A DNA stretch of 64,000 nucleotides from NCBI RefSeq assembly GCF_000346465.2, contig NC_034016.1:4416935-4480934 (forward strand), in the 5' to 3' direction. Both the position numbers and the translations under genes were made by a program. The notes beneath the pieces were generated by a model. It worked only from the letters and a program-made list of their open reading frames with translations, was not told the DNA's origin and searched no databases. The DNA comes from Prunus persica. Taxonomy: Eukaryota; Streptophyta; Magnoliopsida; Rosales; Rosaceae. Positions within the stretch are counted from its first letter, which is position 1. Each line of letters opens with the position of its first letter. Below, one piece after another: positions 1-11,835 of this stretch.

Positions 1-1184
1 GCTCTTGCGATTGTGGAGAATGTGTGGGTTAAGTGCAATGTTTGACACAAGGTTGCTGACTAATATTTGGAATGCAGGAGTGTTCCAAAGGTGGATCCCG
101 GAGTCTTTCTTGCGAAGATGGTGGCTAAGGACACAGTATGTTCGCACTTGAGGGAGGATGTCTTACTTGTTCCCTTGTGGATGCTACGGAAGTATGTTCT
201 ACCGAGTTCAAGTTTGGGCGATGTTAGGTGGTTCTACTTGTAGTAGGGATGACATCAAACCTTGGCGAAGTGTGAAAGCCTGAAGTGTAGTAGAGCTTCA
301 CTTCGGAGGCACGTTAACGTGAGGGTGCGTCGACGAGATAAGTGGGGGGGAGACCCACGAATGCCATTGAGGTATGGCAGCGCACATGCGCAAAACAGAT
401 TGAGGAGCCTTGGAGGGTACACAGTTGACAAAGGGATGTTGCGTGTTCCAGGCTAAGGTTTAAGGAAAATGGCAGTGGGAGTTTGGTGAGAGTACTGGAG
501 GTAGGCTATACTCGAACCATAGCATGTCATCGATAATTGGGTTGAATTCAGTTGGTGATAAGTGTTGAACGAATGGTGCAAGACCTGGTTCGGGGAAAAG
601 TTGTGGAAGCTCAAGACCGAAATAGTGCAGTCTTCGAAGGGAGTAAGTCGCTGATGAGCTAGGCTTCATTGAGGGAGTAAATTGCTGATGGGCTAGGCTT
701 TAATGAGGGAGTCACTTAAGTGGTTGCTTTTATAATTGTTGAGAATAGGTGGGTGAGGCACAATGTTTGACATAAGTTTGCTAATTGATATCCGGAACGA
801 TGGAGTGTTCCAAAAAGAGGGGGATCCCGGAATCTTACTTGGGGGCATGGTTGCTAAGGACATGGAGTATGTCCGCACTTGATGGCAGACAAAGTTGGAG
901 TAACTTGGGTGTTGACATCTTACTTGTTCTCGTGTGGATGCTATAGAAGTGGTTCTGCCGAGTCCAAGTTTGGGGCGTTGGTAGTCAGGTGGTTCTACTC
1001 GTAGTAGGGATGATGTTTAACCTTGGTGAATTGTAATGGCCTAAGTGTTGTGGAACTTTGCTGGGGAGGCACCCTGAGGTGATGGTGTGCCGACGAGATA
1101 AGTAGGGGAGAACCTTGAATGCCATGAAGGTATGGCAGTGCAGATGCATGAAATAGAGGTGACGTGGAGGACACACGGTTGGCT
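1..1184. repeat. Diverged direct duplication of a retroelement-like segment
   Basis: Bases 1-430 and about 725-1184 are two diverged copies of one segment, about 725-758 bp apart. Both carry in the same order a stretch around ACAATGTTTGACA, a GTGTTCCAAA / GGATCCCGGA block, GTAGTAGGGATGA, CGACGAGATAAGT and a TATGGCAG block. Between them lies a short tandem repeat of GAGGGAGTAA...GATGGGCTAGGCTT type (about 638-712). No open frame is preserved and no protein domain was recognised. The position just upstream of a polypurine/LTR-like boundary suggests the degenerate 3' untranslated part of an LTR retrotransposon; that is inference. Confidence 0.5.
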
Positions 1185-1437
1185 TACGAGTCACACCCAA
1201 GCGGGGTGCATCTCTTTGAATGTGGAAAATGTGGAAGTACTTGACCAAACGAGCTATGTGATTGTTCAAAGGTTGGGTGTGACAAGAGACAGAGGTCTCT
1301 GCCCAAGAAGAGGGAAAGGAGTACAACTATGAAAGAGAAAGTTGAAAAGGGTTAAGGCAGTGGTGCTTTGTGGTCCTTGGAGCGAAGAGAAGAGGATAAT
1401 CCTATATGGTGTTGTTATGCAGCAATGCAAGGGGCAA

Positions 1438-2040
1438 GTCGACGAGGACGTCGCCATTATCAATGGGGGAGAATGTCACGGATCGCACATAAGTGAGTGC
1501 TATCGTGATTCCGAAGTCGGCAGTGCAGTGGGGCACGTCGACGAGGATGTCGACATTATCAGTGGGGGAGAATGTCACGGGTCGCACATAGACAAGTGCT
1601 ACCGTGACTCCGTTGGGACATCTATGCGCTTATGAGGTAGTCTAAGTGTGGACGGGCGAGAGCTTAAGAGCTAGAATGGTTGGTGTTGGCCAAGTTGCAC
1701 TTATGAAGGGTATTTTGGGTATTTTCGAAGGTTACGGGAGGAACTTGAGGGAACCAAGAATACCGAAATGTTCGTGATGTCGAGACGCATGAAACGCAAC
1801 TGACGGTTCGCCATTCGGAGTTCGTATGAATGAGTTATGCCCAATTATGACTCCTCGTGCATAGGTGATGTTCCCTCATGGCAGAAGGTTAAATGCATAA
1901 AATGCTATATAGGGGGTGACATGGTGTCATGCTCTCCACCACCCCTGGTGCTTACACCCTTATTGCACTAAGCGAGCATCCTTATGACATCGGAGATAGT
2001 CATAAGGGAGGGCATAAGATTGTTGAAGGATAATCTGTGC
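1438..2040 (+). mobile_element. Decayed gypsy-type LTR with duplicated polypurine tract junction
   Basis: A GGGGGAGAATGTCACGG block at about 1466 and again at about 1565 looks like a polypurine tract followed by the TG start of an LTR, as in many plant Ty3/gypsy elements. The whole junction (1438-1513 and 1537-1612) is a tandem duplication with a 99-bp offset. A CTATATAG box at 1905-1912, about 330 bp into the presumed LTR, could be its core promoter. The other LTR end, a target-site duplication and coding domains were not found, so the class is inferred from the junction alone. The stretch to about 2770 is unassigned but compositionally similar. Confidence 0.45.
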
Positions 2041-4185
2041 CTCCAAGGGAAAGGAATTCCCGAGGACAGTACGAACACGCAGGGCCGTTCGTATTGCGCA
2101 TCGTTGGAAAGAGTGAGGTCAACATATGGCATTCGCTATGCCATCGGCTAGTGAGACATATGACAATACTCGATGGACTTGGCTTGGGTTCGGCCTTGTC
2201 TAATATTGAAGGAAAATATTTGGATGCCGGTACGCATGAGTTGCGACCCCATGCAATGCATAGACGGTTATGTGGGACATTCGGAATACATATGTCGCTA
2301 AGGCTTGGGCGACATGCAAGTATAACAGCTTGCGTGTATAGCTTGAGGATGTGGGCTACCGTGGACGCTAAAGGAATGACCGACAGAAGTGTGGGTAAAC
2401 CGATGGTGTGTTGTCGCTATGTCTTGACTTGGACATGAGCGAGACATGAGGAAAGCATGTGACGTGGTCGATGCAGTTGACGTGTCTTATGCAACGCTTG
2501 ATGTATGGGCGTCGAGGGTTCGTTGCCGGATGCGGAGTGATTGTATTGTCACACGGTAGTGTGACTCGTTGTCTAGTGGGAGACGACACTTGAAGGTAAA
2601 TCTCTCGCGGAGTTATGAGAGTCGTGAATATCATGAAGTAGGAGAAAGGCTGATTGGGATCCGAAGGGATCCTGGGCCGCACAAGTGTGCTTTGAGTGGC
2701 GAAATGTGTGTTTCGCTTCCGCCGCGCCGTTCGCTCATCCCATGACACTAGGCACTCAAAAGGACCTGTCAATCTAGGCATCCCTTGTGCTAGCAACAAC
2801 TATGGTGAAAGTGTGTGAAGGCATCATAATCAAGTAAGCACCAAACAGCAGATAATGATGACTAGTCAACTGCAAGAACACAAACCCAGAAATACATGAA
2901 CATCATGCGATGACTAGTCAACAATCAAGAACACAAACCCAGAAAATTACAGAGATGCAAACCATAATTGTTCATCGAAACCCACCATTAAGAAAAACTG
3001 GTGTCATCAATGGACCAGGCAATCCATTAAGCAGAAAAGATTCTTACAAAGGAACACAAGCAAGCTCAAGAAATCCTAGATCTATTTAGGAAGAAGAGCT
3101 ATACCTCATTTGTGCCATCTTCTTCTCCAGCTTAGCAAAACCAGCAGTTTAGTCATTCGTAGCAATGGCAGCTCCTTTAGCTCTTTCATCCCATGGCACC
3201 GCTAGCCAGCTCAAACTCAAACAGAATCGAAATTTGGATTCAAGGAGAAAATGACCAATTTCTTCAAGAAACCATACTCTTGAAGAAATCAATCTTTTGA
3301 ATCTGACCTAGATATATATGAGAGAGTGTTTGATATAGATAGATGCAGATTTCATTTTTCAAATACAGTTTTCGAACAATCAATTTGGAAAACTCAAAGA
3401 TGAAAAATGCGATGGTTTACTCTTGAAGAAGAAGAAGAGAAAGTTTGCTAAGAAACTTCCCAAAACTTACCCACAAAAGAGATGGATGCCAAATGAGGAA
3501 TTCTTTAGCTTTTACCCAAAAATTCATAGATCAAAATAGAACACTTGGCAGCTGAGAAAATTCGCAAAATAGGACAAAAAAAGTTGGTTAGAATCCAGCT
3601 GGAAATCCTACTGATGCAAAAGTTGACTAGTCATACGAAAGATGGATGACTAGTCATAATTTTAAGAATTTTCTTGAATGCAATATGATGCAATGCAAAA
3701 ATTACCTTTGTCAAACACATTGATTATTCATCTGATTATAGTCAAATAAGAACACCTAGAGTTGTAATTCTTAATCTAAACTAGAACTTGGGAAAATACA
3801 ATAATTGTCCTATTACAAAATTATCAAGAGAAGTCAAAAGAAAATCACAAAATGCATACACTTACAGGCCAAGAGTGGGAGATCAGCCAAATAGGCTGAG
3901 AAGTAGCCCATTTACTATATCCTAATTATTTTCCATTCTACCATATTTTTCTTTTAATCATCTATCAAGCTCTTAGTGAATATAAAAATCTGGCAAGCAA
4001 AGAATTAAAATTGTTCTTGACAAGGGATGCTCTGTTCTAAGCATTATAATCACATTACCTGTTCTTTCTCTCTTAGTTAGAAACGGCATTTGTCTGGTCC
4101 GTTAAGTATATTCATGATGAGGCCTTACACCAAAAAAATTTGTTCCCTATCTCCAAAAAGCATCAACAATACTTCACCGGTCTTC
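2041..4185. other. Gene-poor stretch with repeats
   Basis: No convincing gene was found here. Bases 2041-2770 have several unrelated medium-length open frames and probably continue the retroelement. At 2856-2945 a segment of about 45 bp is duplicated in tandem (TGACTAGTCAAC ... CAAGAACACAAACCCAGAAA). The minus strand of 3086-3196 reads as a peptide-like frame (PWDERAKGAAIATND, stop, TAGFAKLEKKMAQM) interrupted by one stop; it could be a degraded exon of unknown origin. The rest is AT-rich without recognisable features. Confidence 0.4.
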
Positions 4186-4691
4186 CTAAAACATAACGCC
4201 TTGGATAGAAGTCTTATTGTTGTAATCATAATAGTAGATATCATCCGCAACGCAGATTAGCCCATCACAAGTGCTAGCCACATGAAGATGTGGATTATGC
4301 AGTTCTTGCTTTGGAACAATTGGAAATTCTACCTTGGAGTACTCCTCGAAAGCCTGGTTATCATAATGCACTCTTCTATTACATCGTGGACGATGGCTCT
4401 GTGTAGCGTAGTGCAGCCCTCCCTACCAACAACCCTGTGGATTAGGAAGAGGTGACTGTTGTTCAAGTTATTAATTGGGCTGAGATGGGCGCGAATAAAG
4501 CTTTGGTTCATGATCATGGACCTCCATGACTTGCACACTGAGGTGCAATTGATTACAGATTTAACGGATAGCCTAAATAGGATCTCATGTATGATTTCTC
4601 GAGGAAAACAGTGTGTCATCGCTTCAAATTTCAATTCCTGCATCCTTTTTGTGATACCTTCTTGTATGTCATCCATGTCTTGCACATTCAA
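4186..4691 (-). pseudogene. F-box protein fragment, frameshifted and truncated
   Basis: The minus strand from 4691 encodes a start and then an F-box of about 40 residues (CFPREIIHEILFRLSVKSV...CKSWRSMI, roughly residues 28-65), followed by a linker with NNSHLFLIHR, as in plant F-box proteins with an F-box-associated domain. F-box proteins bind SKP1 and select substrates for SCF ubiquitin ligases. The frame is lost near 4371-4380 by a one-base shift; the next frame continues in family style (HYDNQAFEEYSKVEFPI, CDGLICV) until a stop at 4186. Only about 165 codons are present, where the family usually has 350-400, and no further homologous sequence follows. I infer a dead 5' fragment. The F-box itself is clear; the subfamily is not certain. 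Confidence 0.75.
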
Positions 4692-6780
4692 ATAGATATA
4701 ACAACTGACAAAAACAATAGAAACAAAAACCAGCTATAATTGAGAATTAAAAAACAATATTCATGGGGTTGTTCTGAAACCACCGTAACATTCATATCCA
4801 CAAAAGATAAACTAAAAACTAAATGCATCCAGTAATAAGGAGAAACAAAACCCTAAATCATCATATTTTTCAGATGAAACCCAATCTCCATAATACAAAT
4901 GAAAAATCCAAACCCACCACTCTTAATAAAAACAAAAAAGCTCTAAAATAAATCCCACAAAAAGAAGAGAAAAATTTGAGGAACTTACAATTTCTGATGT
5001 GATCAACAAAGCCGAAGAAATGGAGTTGACGGAACGTCTCGTTCTTCTGCTGTGCTAGAGAAGAAGAGTGAAGAAGAAAAGTAGAAACCCTTTCTAGCTT
5101 CTAGGACATTCCTTTCGGTACATGATGACAGCGTGGTAAGAGCAAGGCGTAGGCTCAAACCCTAATTGGTCAGGGGGACCTCTCTTCTCTATTTATATGC
5201 CCTGTTACTTCTTGCCTTCCGTCCCAGGTTTATCTATGGTTCCAACCAATTTTGGGTTAATGAATTGGAAAAGCTATTTCCAGGCAACAATTTTATGTGG
5301 GAATTTCATTTTATCGCCATAGTTCTGTCTCATTTATCTTTTGGCCCCCTTTTTTTCTGGTAGGTTGTTAATTTTGCTACCTTAGTCCTAATAACACTTT
5401 TTTTAGCTTACTTAAAACTTCCACCGTTGGATTAATCAGACGGCTACAATTTGTATCCACTAGTTTTTGTTGTTTTTTTTTTTGTTTTTTGTTTTTTGTT
5501 TTTTTGCAAAAATGGTCTTCAAACAAAGACAATTGCAAAATCAAACCTCATTGTCATGGACATGGACCACCAAGCATCAAATCTCCTCTGCACAAGTATG
5601 CCATCTACGCTTTTGATGAGGAATTCGCAAAGATCGAAAACTGCGATGAAAAGATTGCCCATGTAATTTGTATCCACTAGTTTTTGTTTTTATTTTCATT
5701 TTTAATGTTGCAAAAATGGTCTTCAAACATATACAATTGCTAGGTTGATGAAGTGTAAACTAAACCCTAGATGCAGATTTCAATACACCAAAGAAGATTT
5801 CAACAACATTTTGAAATCTTATTTTGGAAAAATCAAACATCACTCAACTCACCATTGCAGAGAAGAAGAACACACACACAAACTCTCAAAACTTTCCAAA
5901 ATGCTTGAGAGCTTAAGATTTCAGACCATTGAAACAAAAATCTAGAAACAGATTTTCTTGAAAGAAAAAAAACCAGATCTTAATAACCCATGAACTCCTC
6001 TCACTAAAAATGGCAAAGACAAAAAATGCCTCTCAATAATCCCAAATGAAAGTCTTAACCTCAACAATTCAGCCCCAATGTTTTTGATAAGATTGTGCAA
6101 ACCAAGGGGACACTTGGCAACCAAATATTTGTGTAGAAATAGGACAAAACGTTAGGTGACTAGAAGATACGCTCACATGATTTTTAAAAATTGACAAGTC
6201 AGAAAACGTCAATTGATTAAAAATCTCGTGCTGGAAACATTTTGCTTTACTCTCCTCCCCCTTTATAAATGAATGTACGGAATATGATTAAGACAATGAA
6301 ATTCATAGGAAATTAATCTTTTGTTTTTTTTGTTTTGCCAACCATTAGGGAGGGGGAGGGGAGTAAAGCATTGGGTTGGGTTCCTCAAGATTGCACACTA
6401 CCAAGTTTTGAACCCGGGTACACATGATTTCTACCGAAAGAAAACAGAAGTACAAACGAGTCATCAGTGGATGAAACTATAACATCTGAAACGTAGATCA
6501 ACATCAGGCACACTGTCAGCAGTACTTTCTTTGATCGTAAGTAGGACTCCGGAAATTAACTCACCAAATCACAAAGCACCTCTCATTACTAATGATAACT
6601 TTACAAGTAAAACTTTTGTAATTACATCCCGAATTCAATTAATGCTCCTGAGAAACTTATTTAATCTCGAATCAATCATCAATATAAAGGAAAGTACACA
6701 TAAGAAAAAGTCTTAATGCGTGGGAAGTTGTAATTTCAGAAGCAAAAATGCCAACATAATTCCTGTCACACGTCCTTTGA
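4692..6780. other. Intergenic, with one short duplication
   Basis: No gene was recognised. A segment of about 80 bp beginning TTGTATCCACTAGTTTTTG and containing GCAAAAATGGTCTTCAAACA occurs at about 5451-5536 and again at about 5668-5744, separated by short unrelated open frames. At about 6320-6430 a T-rich tract is followed by sequence that on the minus strand contains GGTTCAAAACTTGG, weakly like a tRNA B box, so a degenerate SINE is possible. Confidence 0.35.
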
Positions 6781-7343
6781 TTATGTATGACTTTCGTCAG
6801 TTCCCTTCGAAATTTCATTAATCTTCGGCGCTTCATCATCCTTCGGCACTTCATTAGCCTCGTCCTGTTGTTTACCGTTGGCCAATTTTTCAGCCTCGAT
6901 CTGTTCTTCAACCTTCTCTAGCTCAGCTTTAAGTTTAGCTTTGTCAGCGCAGCAGCAACAACAGCAGCAACATGTGAGGCAATAACCACTAAAAAAAAGA
7001 GAAGGAAACGTTAATCTAGAGAAACCGAGCTAAAAGCTGCTGAAATGGCCTGAGCAAGCACCAATTGCAGTATTTTGAAAAACGAAACTGAAGAATACTT
7101 TGCTGCATAACTTAAACAAAGTTTTTCCAGAACGCTTATTCGAGCCAAAATAAATGCATACAAAGTAATTCTAAAACTAAAAATGTTTGAGTACTTTTCA
7201 GTTTGCTTGATTTTGCATTCTATATTAGTTTGTCAAATTAGAATTAAAGACAGAAAAACTTACCATAATCCAATAAGGCCGCAGAAACAAGCTAGTATGC
7301 CCCAACCAACTTGGACCCCTGTGGGAGGTTCTGGAGTACTCAT
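6781..7343 (-). CDS. Small transmembrane protein with an eight-cysteine run (95 residues, two exons)
   Basis: Exon 1 is 7343-7264 and exon 2 is 6988-6781, with a GTAAGT donor and a T-rich tract ending in AG as acceptor. The spliced frame is 288 nt including the stop. The protein starts MSTPEPPTGVQVGWG, then a short hydrophobic stretch (GILACFCGLIGLCGYCL, about residues 15-31), then TCCCCCCCC, then a charged tail rich in Lys, Glu and Asp that is probably helical. A Cys run at the end of a membrane segment suggests a tail-anchored or S-acylated peripheral membrane protein; that is inference. I do not recognise the family; it differs from the CYSTM pattern, where the Cys-rich hydrophobic part is C-terminal. 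A paralogue with the same intron position at 22337-22858 argues that it is a real gene. The upstream region (about 7350-7960) is shared by all three copies in the window. Confidence 0.75.
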
Positions 7344-7349
7344 CTCTAT

Positions 7350-7960
7350 CTATGCTCTCTTTTCTTTTTTGGATCACTTGAAAATGGATGCAATGTTTTT
7401 TTATTCTAATGAATGTTTCCTTTTTTATAGTCAAAACCTTCAACGCCATACTGAATTTTCTTGTACATATGATATTGGCAATTCATTGACTTGGTTTGGA
7501 ACTTAATAATGGAAGTCATGTTCTTTTCTTAAAAAAAGAGAAGGCCAATGCAAATTTGCCTCAGAAAATATTTAAAAAGAACTAGAAAACCTTGGGCACA
7601 GGTGGTCAACGTAATTTCTCCAAACCTTATTATAAAGGAAAAAAAAAAGGTTTGAATGTGAGCAAAGCCCTCCATGTGAACTAACTCAGGTCTGTCGTCT
7701 TTCCTGTTTTAAAAAAAGACCCGTCTAATTTTCTGCAGAAGAGAATATGATTACAAGTTGGTACAGTCAAAGGTAAACTATAGTTTAAACAACAGCATCT
7801 AGGACTTGTGTATAATTGTGTAACAAAAAACAACAAGTCTCTTCTTGAACTATTTGTTCGTATGCGCATCATCCCTTGATTTAAGAGCTGAAATAAGATT
7901 GATTTATATTAATGGGAAATTTTATAGCTTAAATTAGCTACCTAACATAGTTATTAAATA
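7350..7960 (-). promoter_or_regulatory. Shared upstream region of the Cys-run gene family
   Basis: The reverse complement of about 7660-7960 aligns by eye with 10585-10870 and with about 21925-22130. Shared landmarks in order are TAGGTAGCTAA, TTTCAGCTCTTAAA, a GAACAAATA / ATAATTCA block, a CAGAAAATTA or T-rich block and TTAGTTCACATGG. In two of the three places it sits 5' of a Cys-run gene, so it is probably promoter and leader. The core promoter and transcription start were not located. Confidence 0.5.
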
Positions 7961-10584
7961 ATTAATGGGCTAATTTCTAAAATTAACAAACAAGTGCTCA
8001 CTAACAAAGCAACTGCCAAGATTATCCAGATGTGTCAAGGGCTTTCCAGCAAGGTCTTGACAATGTGACCAAATTATTGATCATCTGGCGAATCACTGTG
8101 GCCAATTCTAACTCACTTAGAAATGCAAAATACTGTATTGCAGCCACTTGGTATACCAGAGGAAAATTGTGTTCATCTTCAAGGCTAGATTGGCGGGCCA
8201 GTTAATCTTGTAGAAAACAAACCAAGTTGCACAGGCTATACATTGTTGTTGTTCATTTTTTACGGTATTTTTGTCGCTCTCCTCTCTTATTTCTACCCTC
8301 TCATCTTTTCTTCTCTCTTTCGTATCTTCGATCCCATTATCTTTTTTCAAAAACCCTCTAATTTTTTCTGGTTTAGAGGCGGGCAGATTTTCAGAAAGAA
8401 CAAAAACCTTCTTTTATTTCTGTGTTGTACAACCAACCCACCGTGGCCTCCTACTAAGTTCAAGGTTGCATTGATATTGTCACCAACTTAACTATCTAGG
8501 TTGGGTAATGAGCTGGTTAGTGCTAGTCTTACCCTAAAATTTCTTTCTTCACCGGTCACTTCAACCATAAACATTATTTCGGACCGAGCTTTAACAAGTT
8601 TAGGTTTCAATGTCTCGTCCCAACCATAACCCCACAGGCTAAGGGCCTTTTTGGACTTGACCGGGATGGGCCAAGCCCACCCAATAAAGAGGTTTTTTTA
8701 ATTTTATTTTACTGAAATTTTAAATATATTCAATTATATTAAGTTCTACCAATTAATATTCAACTATATTGTATATTATAGGTAAAATATTACGTATATG
8801 AGATTTAAAAACTTGGTATGACATTGCAAGTGCTCAAAAATGATGTAGTATAGCGTTACAAGTCCACCAAAACCAACTTTTTTCGACTAAAAAAGTCTAA
8901 GTATCGTGCCCACGAAGATTCTAAATTAATTTAATATCCGAAGGCCTAAAATGAAATCTAATCAAACAAAAGGCAAGACATACAAAAGATTGAACACAAA
9001 CACAAAGTCGACTTGATCTTAACTAACACCAAGTGAACTTGTAAAGATTGTTGTAATTACAGTTTATTAAACAAAACGAAAGCAAAGCAAAAGTTATGAA
9101 GACAAACAAATAAGAAATTAGTCAAATTGATTAAGAATAAAAGCATGACTTTTAAAGATTGAAAAACATTGATAAAGGTCGCAGTCTCAGAATCAACCAC
9201 AAGCAAATCCAAGTTAGATTTCAATATATTCAATAGATTCTTTTGATTCTTTAGATGATAAATCCAGTGTCAAGCACGTTAGACCAAAGTTTTCCTTAAG
9301 TGCAAGATTCTTTTCTAATTTAGACAAAGATCATATTCCCTATCATGCAATCTATCCTAGTTAAGGCATAAATTTAACATGTAAGATTCATTACATTCTA
9401 GAAAACAAGAGAACCAAGCAAACCATTATTCTTTGTCACGCAATAATGTCATTCACCACACTTAATCACAAGAAACTTAATTGAATTGCATTGCAACTTT
9501 TGCCTCAAATTCATCTTCCAATTTACTAAATGCAAAGCCCTTAGGTGATTAGTCAAAGAACTTAAACAAATAGCAAAAATTCAAACATTGATTAAACATT
9601 CATCTAAAAGAAATTAAGAATTCATTAAACAACATTAAAAATCATGACTATCCATGCTTGGACATCATCCTCGCCCCTAGGAAATAATTTAGCTAGTCAT
9701 GTTCAAAAAAAATATAATCCAAAATCTAGAAAACATAAAATAAACTTATAAGCTATGATGTATAAAACAGACTTACCTAATGGCCATATCGGGTGGTAGG
9801 CTGGGCTTGGGTTTTAAACCATTGATGACTTAAGCCCTATCCAATAAAAAATCGGAATGGCTCGACTTGCCCATGACCTGAAACCAAAGAAAGATTGCAA
9901 GTGATATTTTAGTAAATTAGCTGTTTCTGCATGCAAGAGAATCCTTTTCCGAGGGCATTTTGGGTGTTCAATTTAGCAAGCATCTCGTTGACTTATTTCC
10001 GACGAACTGTGATTTGTTGTTGGAAAATATTGTTTTTTCTGAGAGTATTTGCAAATGACTACTTCTGTTGTAGTGTGAGTTCTCTGGACAATGGCCTTTT
10101 GCGAGCAAAAATAAATAAAAAATCAAGAATTCGGGTTTTTCATCTCAGATCAATTTACCTTGAGGGGTTGAAGCTCTTGACCTTTTCTACTGTTCCTAGT
10201 GAGCTTGGCTTGATTTTGATTTCAGCAGCTCGCGGACATGGATGTTGAATTTGTACATTGGCTAATTTGAGTTGCATTATCCCGTCCATTATATCAATTA
10301 GCCGTTTGCTTTGGATGGAGGGACGATTTGTGGAATTAACAATGGCCGATAATCATTGGGTTAATAGTTGCTTTTCGGAATCGTGGCTGGCTAAACTTTG
10401 TTTCCTTCCTTGGGCTTATTTTAGCATCAAGTGCGTGCTATTTTCCTGTGTATTATGGGAAGATTTATTTGGATACATATCCTTTGTACATGTATAATTA
10501 TTTTATTAAATGAAAAATAACTCTGACGGGTCCAACCCATCTGCTTCTATTTATATTTACATTGCCTTGTTTGTTATTAGTCTT
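7961..10584. other. Intergenic; possible non-autonomous hAT-like or retroelement remnant
   Basis: No gene was recognised. GC-rich blocks with GGGATGGGCCAAGCCCACCC at about 8664 and a facing CTGGGCTTGGGTTTTAAACC block at about 9800 could be ends of one non-autonomous element of the GGCCC-rich hAT-like kind, bracketing about 1.1 kb of AT-rich non-coding sequence. The enclosed part (about 8870-9700) resembles the long non-coding regions of plant LTR elements. Frames at 9931-10248 and 10258-10497 show no recognisable domain. Confidence 0.3.
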
Positions 10585-10870
10585 GGAAGTTAGCTCATTC
10601 ACAGTTTAATAACAAATTAGGTAGCTAACTTAAGCAAAAATATTTCCCACTCAAATAAACCAAATCATATTTCAGCTCTTAAATTAAGGGACGAGATGTT
10701 CATGAGAACAAATAATTCATTAAGACAGGTCTTTTTTAAAAGAAGAATTCAATAAGACGGGTGTTAGATGCTCTTGTTCAAAGTTGTTTACCTTAACCAT
10801 ACCAACTAATTGCAAAGCATTCTCTGCAGAAAATTATAGACCTTAAGGGCAAGTGCAGCGCACAAGCCTT
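10585..10870 (+). repeat. Orphan copy of the Cys-run gene upstream region
   Basis: This stretch matches the upstream regions of the genes at 6781-7343 (reverse complement) and 22337-22858, including TTTCAGCTCTTAAATTAAGGG and a CTCTGCAGAAAATTA block. No Cys-run exon follows it in this assembly. Similarity stops near 10870, where a GC-rich repeat begins; a weak resumption may occur at about 11740-11790. The coding part was probably displaced or lost by insertions, or lies in the 11255-11354 gap. Confidence 0.5.
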
Positions 10871-11254
10871 GCCAGGGCAACAATTGACGACCACCCCCCC
10901 CCACCCCCTCCCATCATTTTACTGAGTAATCCAACATGGTTGCAATACGGCTATCAGTTATGCAGACAGACTTGAATTAAGTTCAGTTGACTAAAACCAT
11001 ATGTATGCTCAATATTCCCGCAAGTTTTATTTGAGTGGCCTAATAGAATTGGTAATAGGTGTATATTAGGCAAATTAAATCAAGACCGGATGTATGCCGA
11101 TTTGCGTCTAAACACTCGAGAAGATTTCGTAATTTGTATACTAAATGTGCAGGCACTTGAGCTTCACTGCTGTGTTATATGAAGGAAAAAAATTGCTGGC
11201 TTTTCTAAAGACAAGCATTGTGAATGAAACATTTGGAAAACAGAATTTCCCCCC
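10871..11254. other. Non-coding, ending in the assembly gap
   Basis: A C-rich tract (about 10888-10910) is followed by AT-rich sequence without a recognisable gene. The last bases before the gap are a run of C. Confidence 0.4.
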
Positions 11255-11354
11255 NNNNNNNNNNNNNNNNNNNNNNNNNNNNNNNNNNNNNNNNNNNNNN
11301 NNNNNNNNNNNNNNNNNNNNNNNNNNNNNNNNNNNNNNNNNNNNNNNNNNNNNN
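11255..11354. other. Assembly gap of 100 N
   Basis: Exactly 100 N separate two C homopolymer ends. One hundred N is a common placeholder for a gap of unknown length, so the true distance here is unknown. Any frame running through it is meaningless. Confidence 0.98.
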
Positions 11355-11830
11355 CCCCCCCCCACCCTCCCCCCCCCCCGCGCCGCCCAAATCCAGCTCT
11401 AGCGAGAGGAATCCAGCCCACGGGCAAATCTTGTCTGGGCTCTAGCCCGAAGGCGCTGACGTCAGCGGTGAGGTCGTGCTGACGTCATCGAGTGCATTTC
11501 ATGCACCACCCATAAAAAAAATTTACTTCCGCTCGCTGACGTCAGCCCTGACTGAACTCAAAGTGAAAACGCCACGAGGTGCTTCCCAAACGCTGCGATG
11601 GTTTTTGCCCTTGCCTAGCCCTTTGGGGTGAAACCAAAAAAGGCAATGCTAACACTATTCATGTGAATAGTGTCATGTCACTGTCTGGTGAAATGATGTT
11701 GACCACATGTGTTTTTCTATTTCTTCTTCAATAATTGCTAAAACGTACATGCCCAAATTTTTTTTAAGAAAGAAGTCGACCTTCATTTTTAATTTCCAAA
11801 TTAATCAATGATTTTCCAATATCATATGTA
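11355..11830. repeat. GC-rich repeat with three TGACGTCA palindromes
   Basis: TGACGTCA occurs at 11457-11464, 11480-11487 and 11537-11544, the first and third within GCTGACGTCAGC. TGACGTCA is the known core of plant bZIP/TGA binding sites. A self-complementary ACTATTCATGTGAATAGT hairpin follows at about 11653. The composition differs sharply from the AT-rich surroundings, which suggests a transposon end. No matching opposite end was identified, perhaps because of the gap. Confidence 0.45.
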
Positions 11831-11835
11831 CCCAT

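Noticed and set aside
9931..10497. Two plus-strand frames of 105 and 79 residues
   Set aside because: No recognisable motif, no splice logic and no homologous copy in the window.
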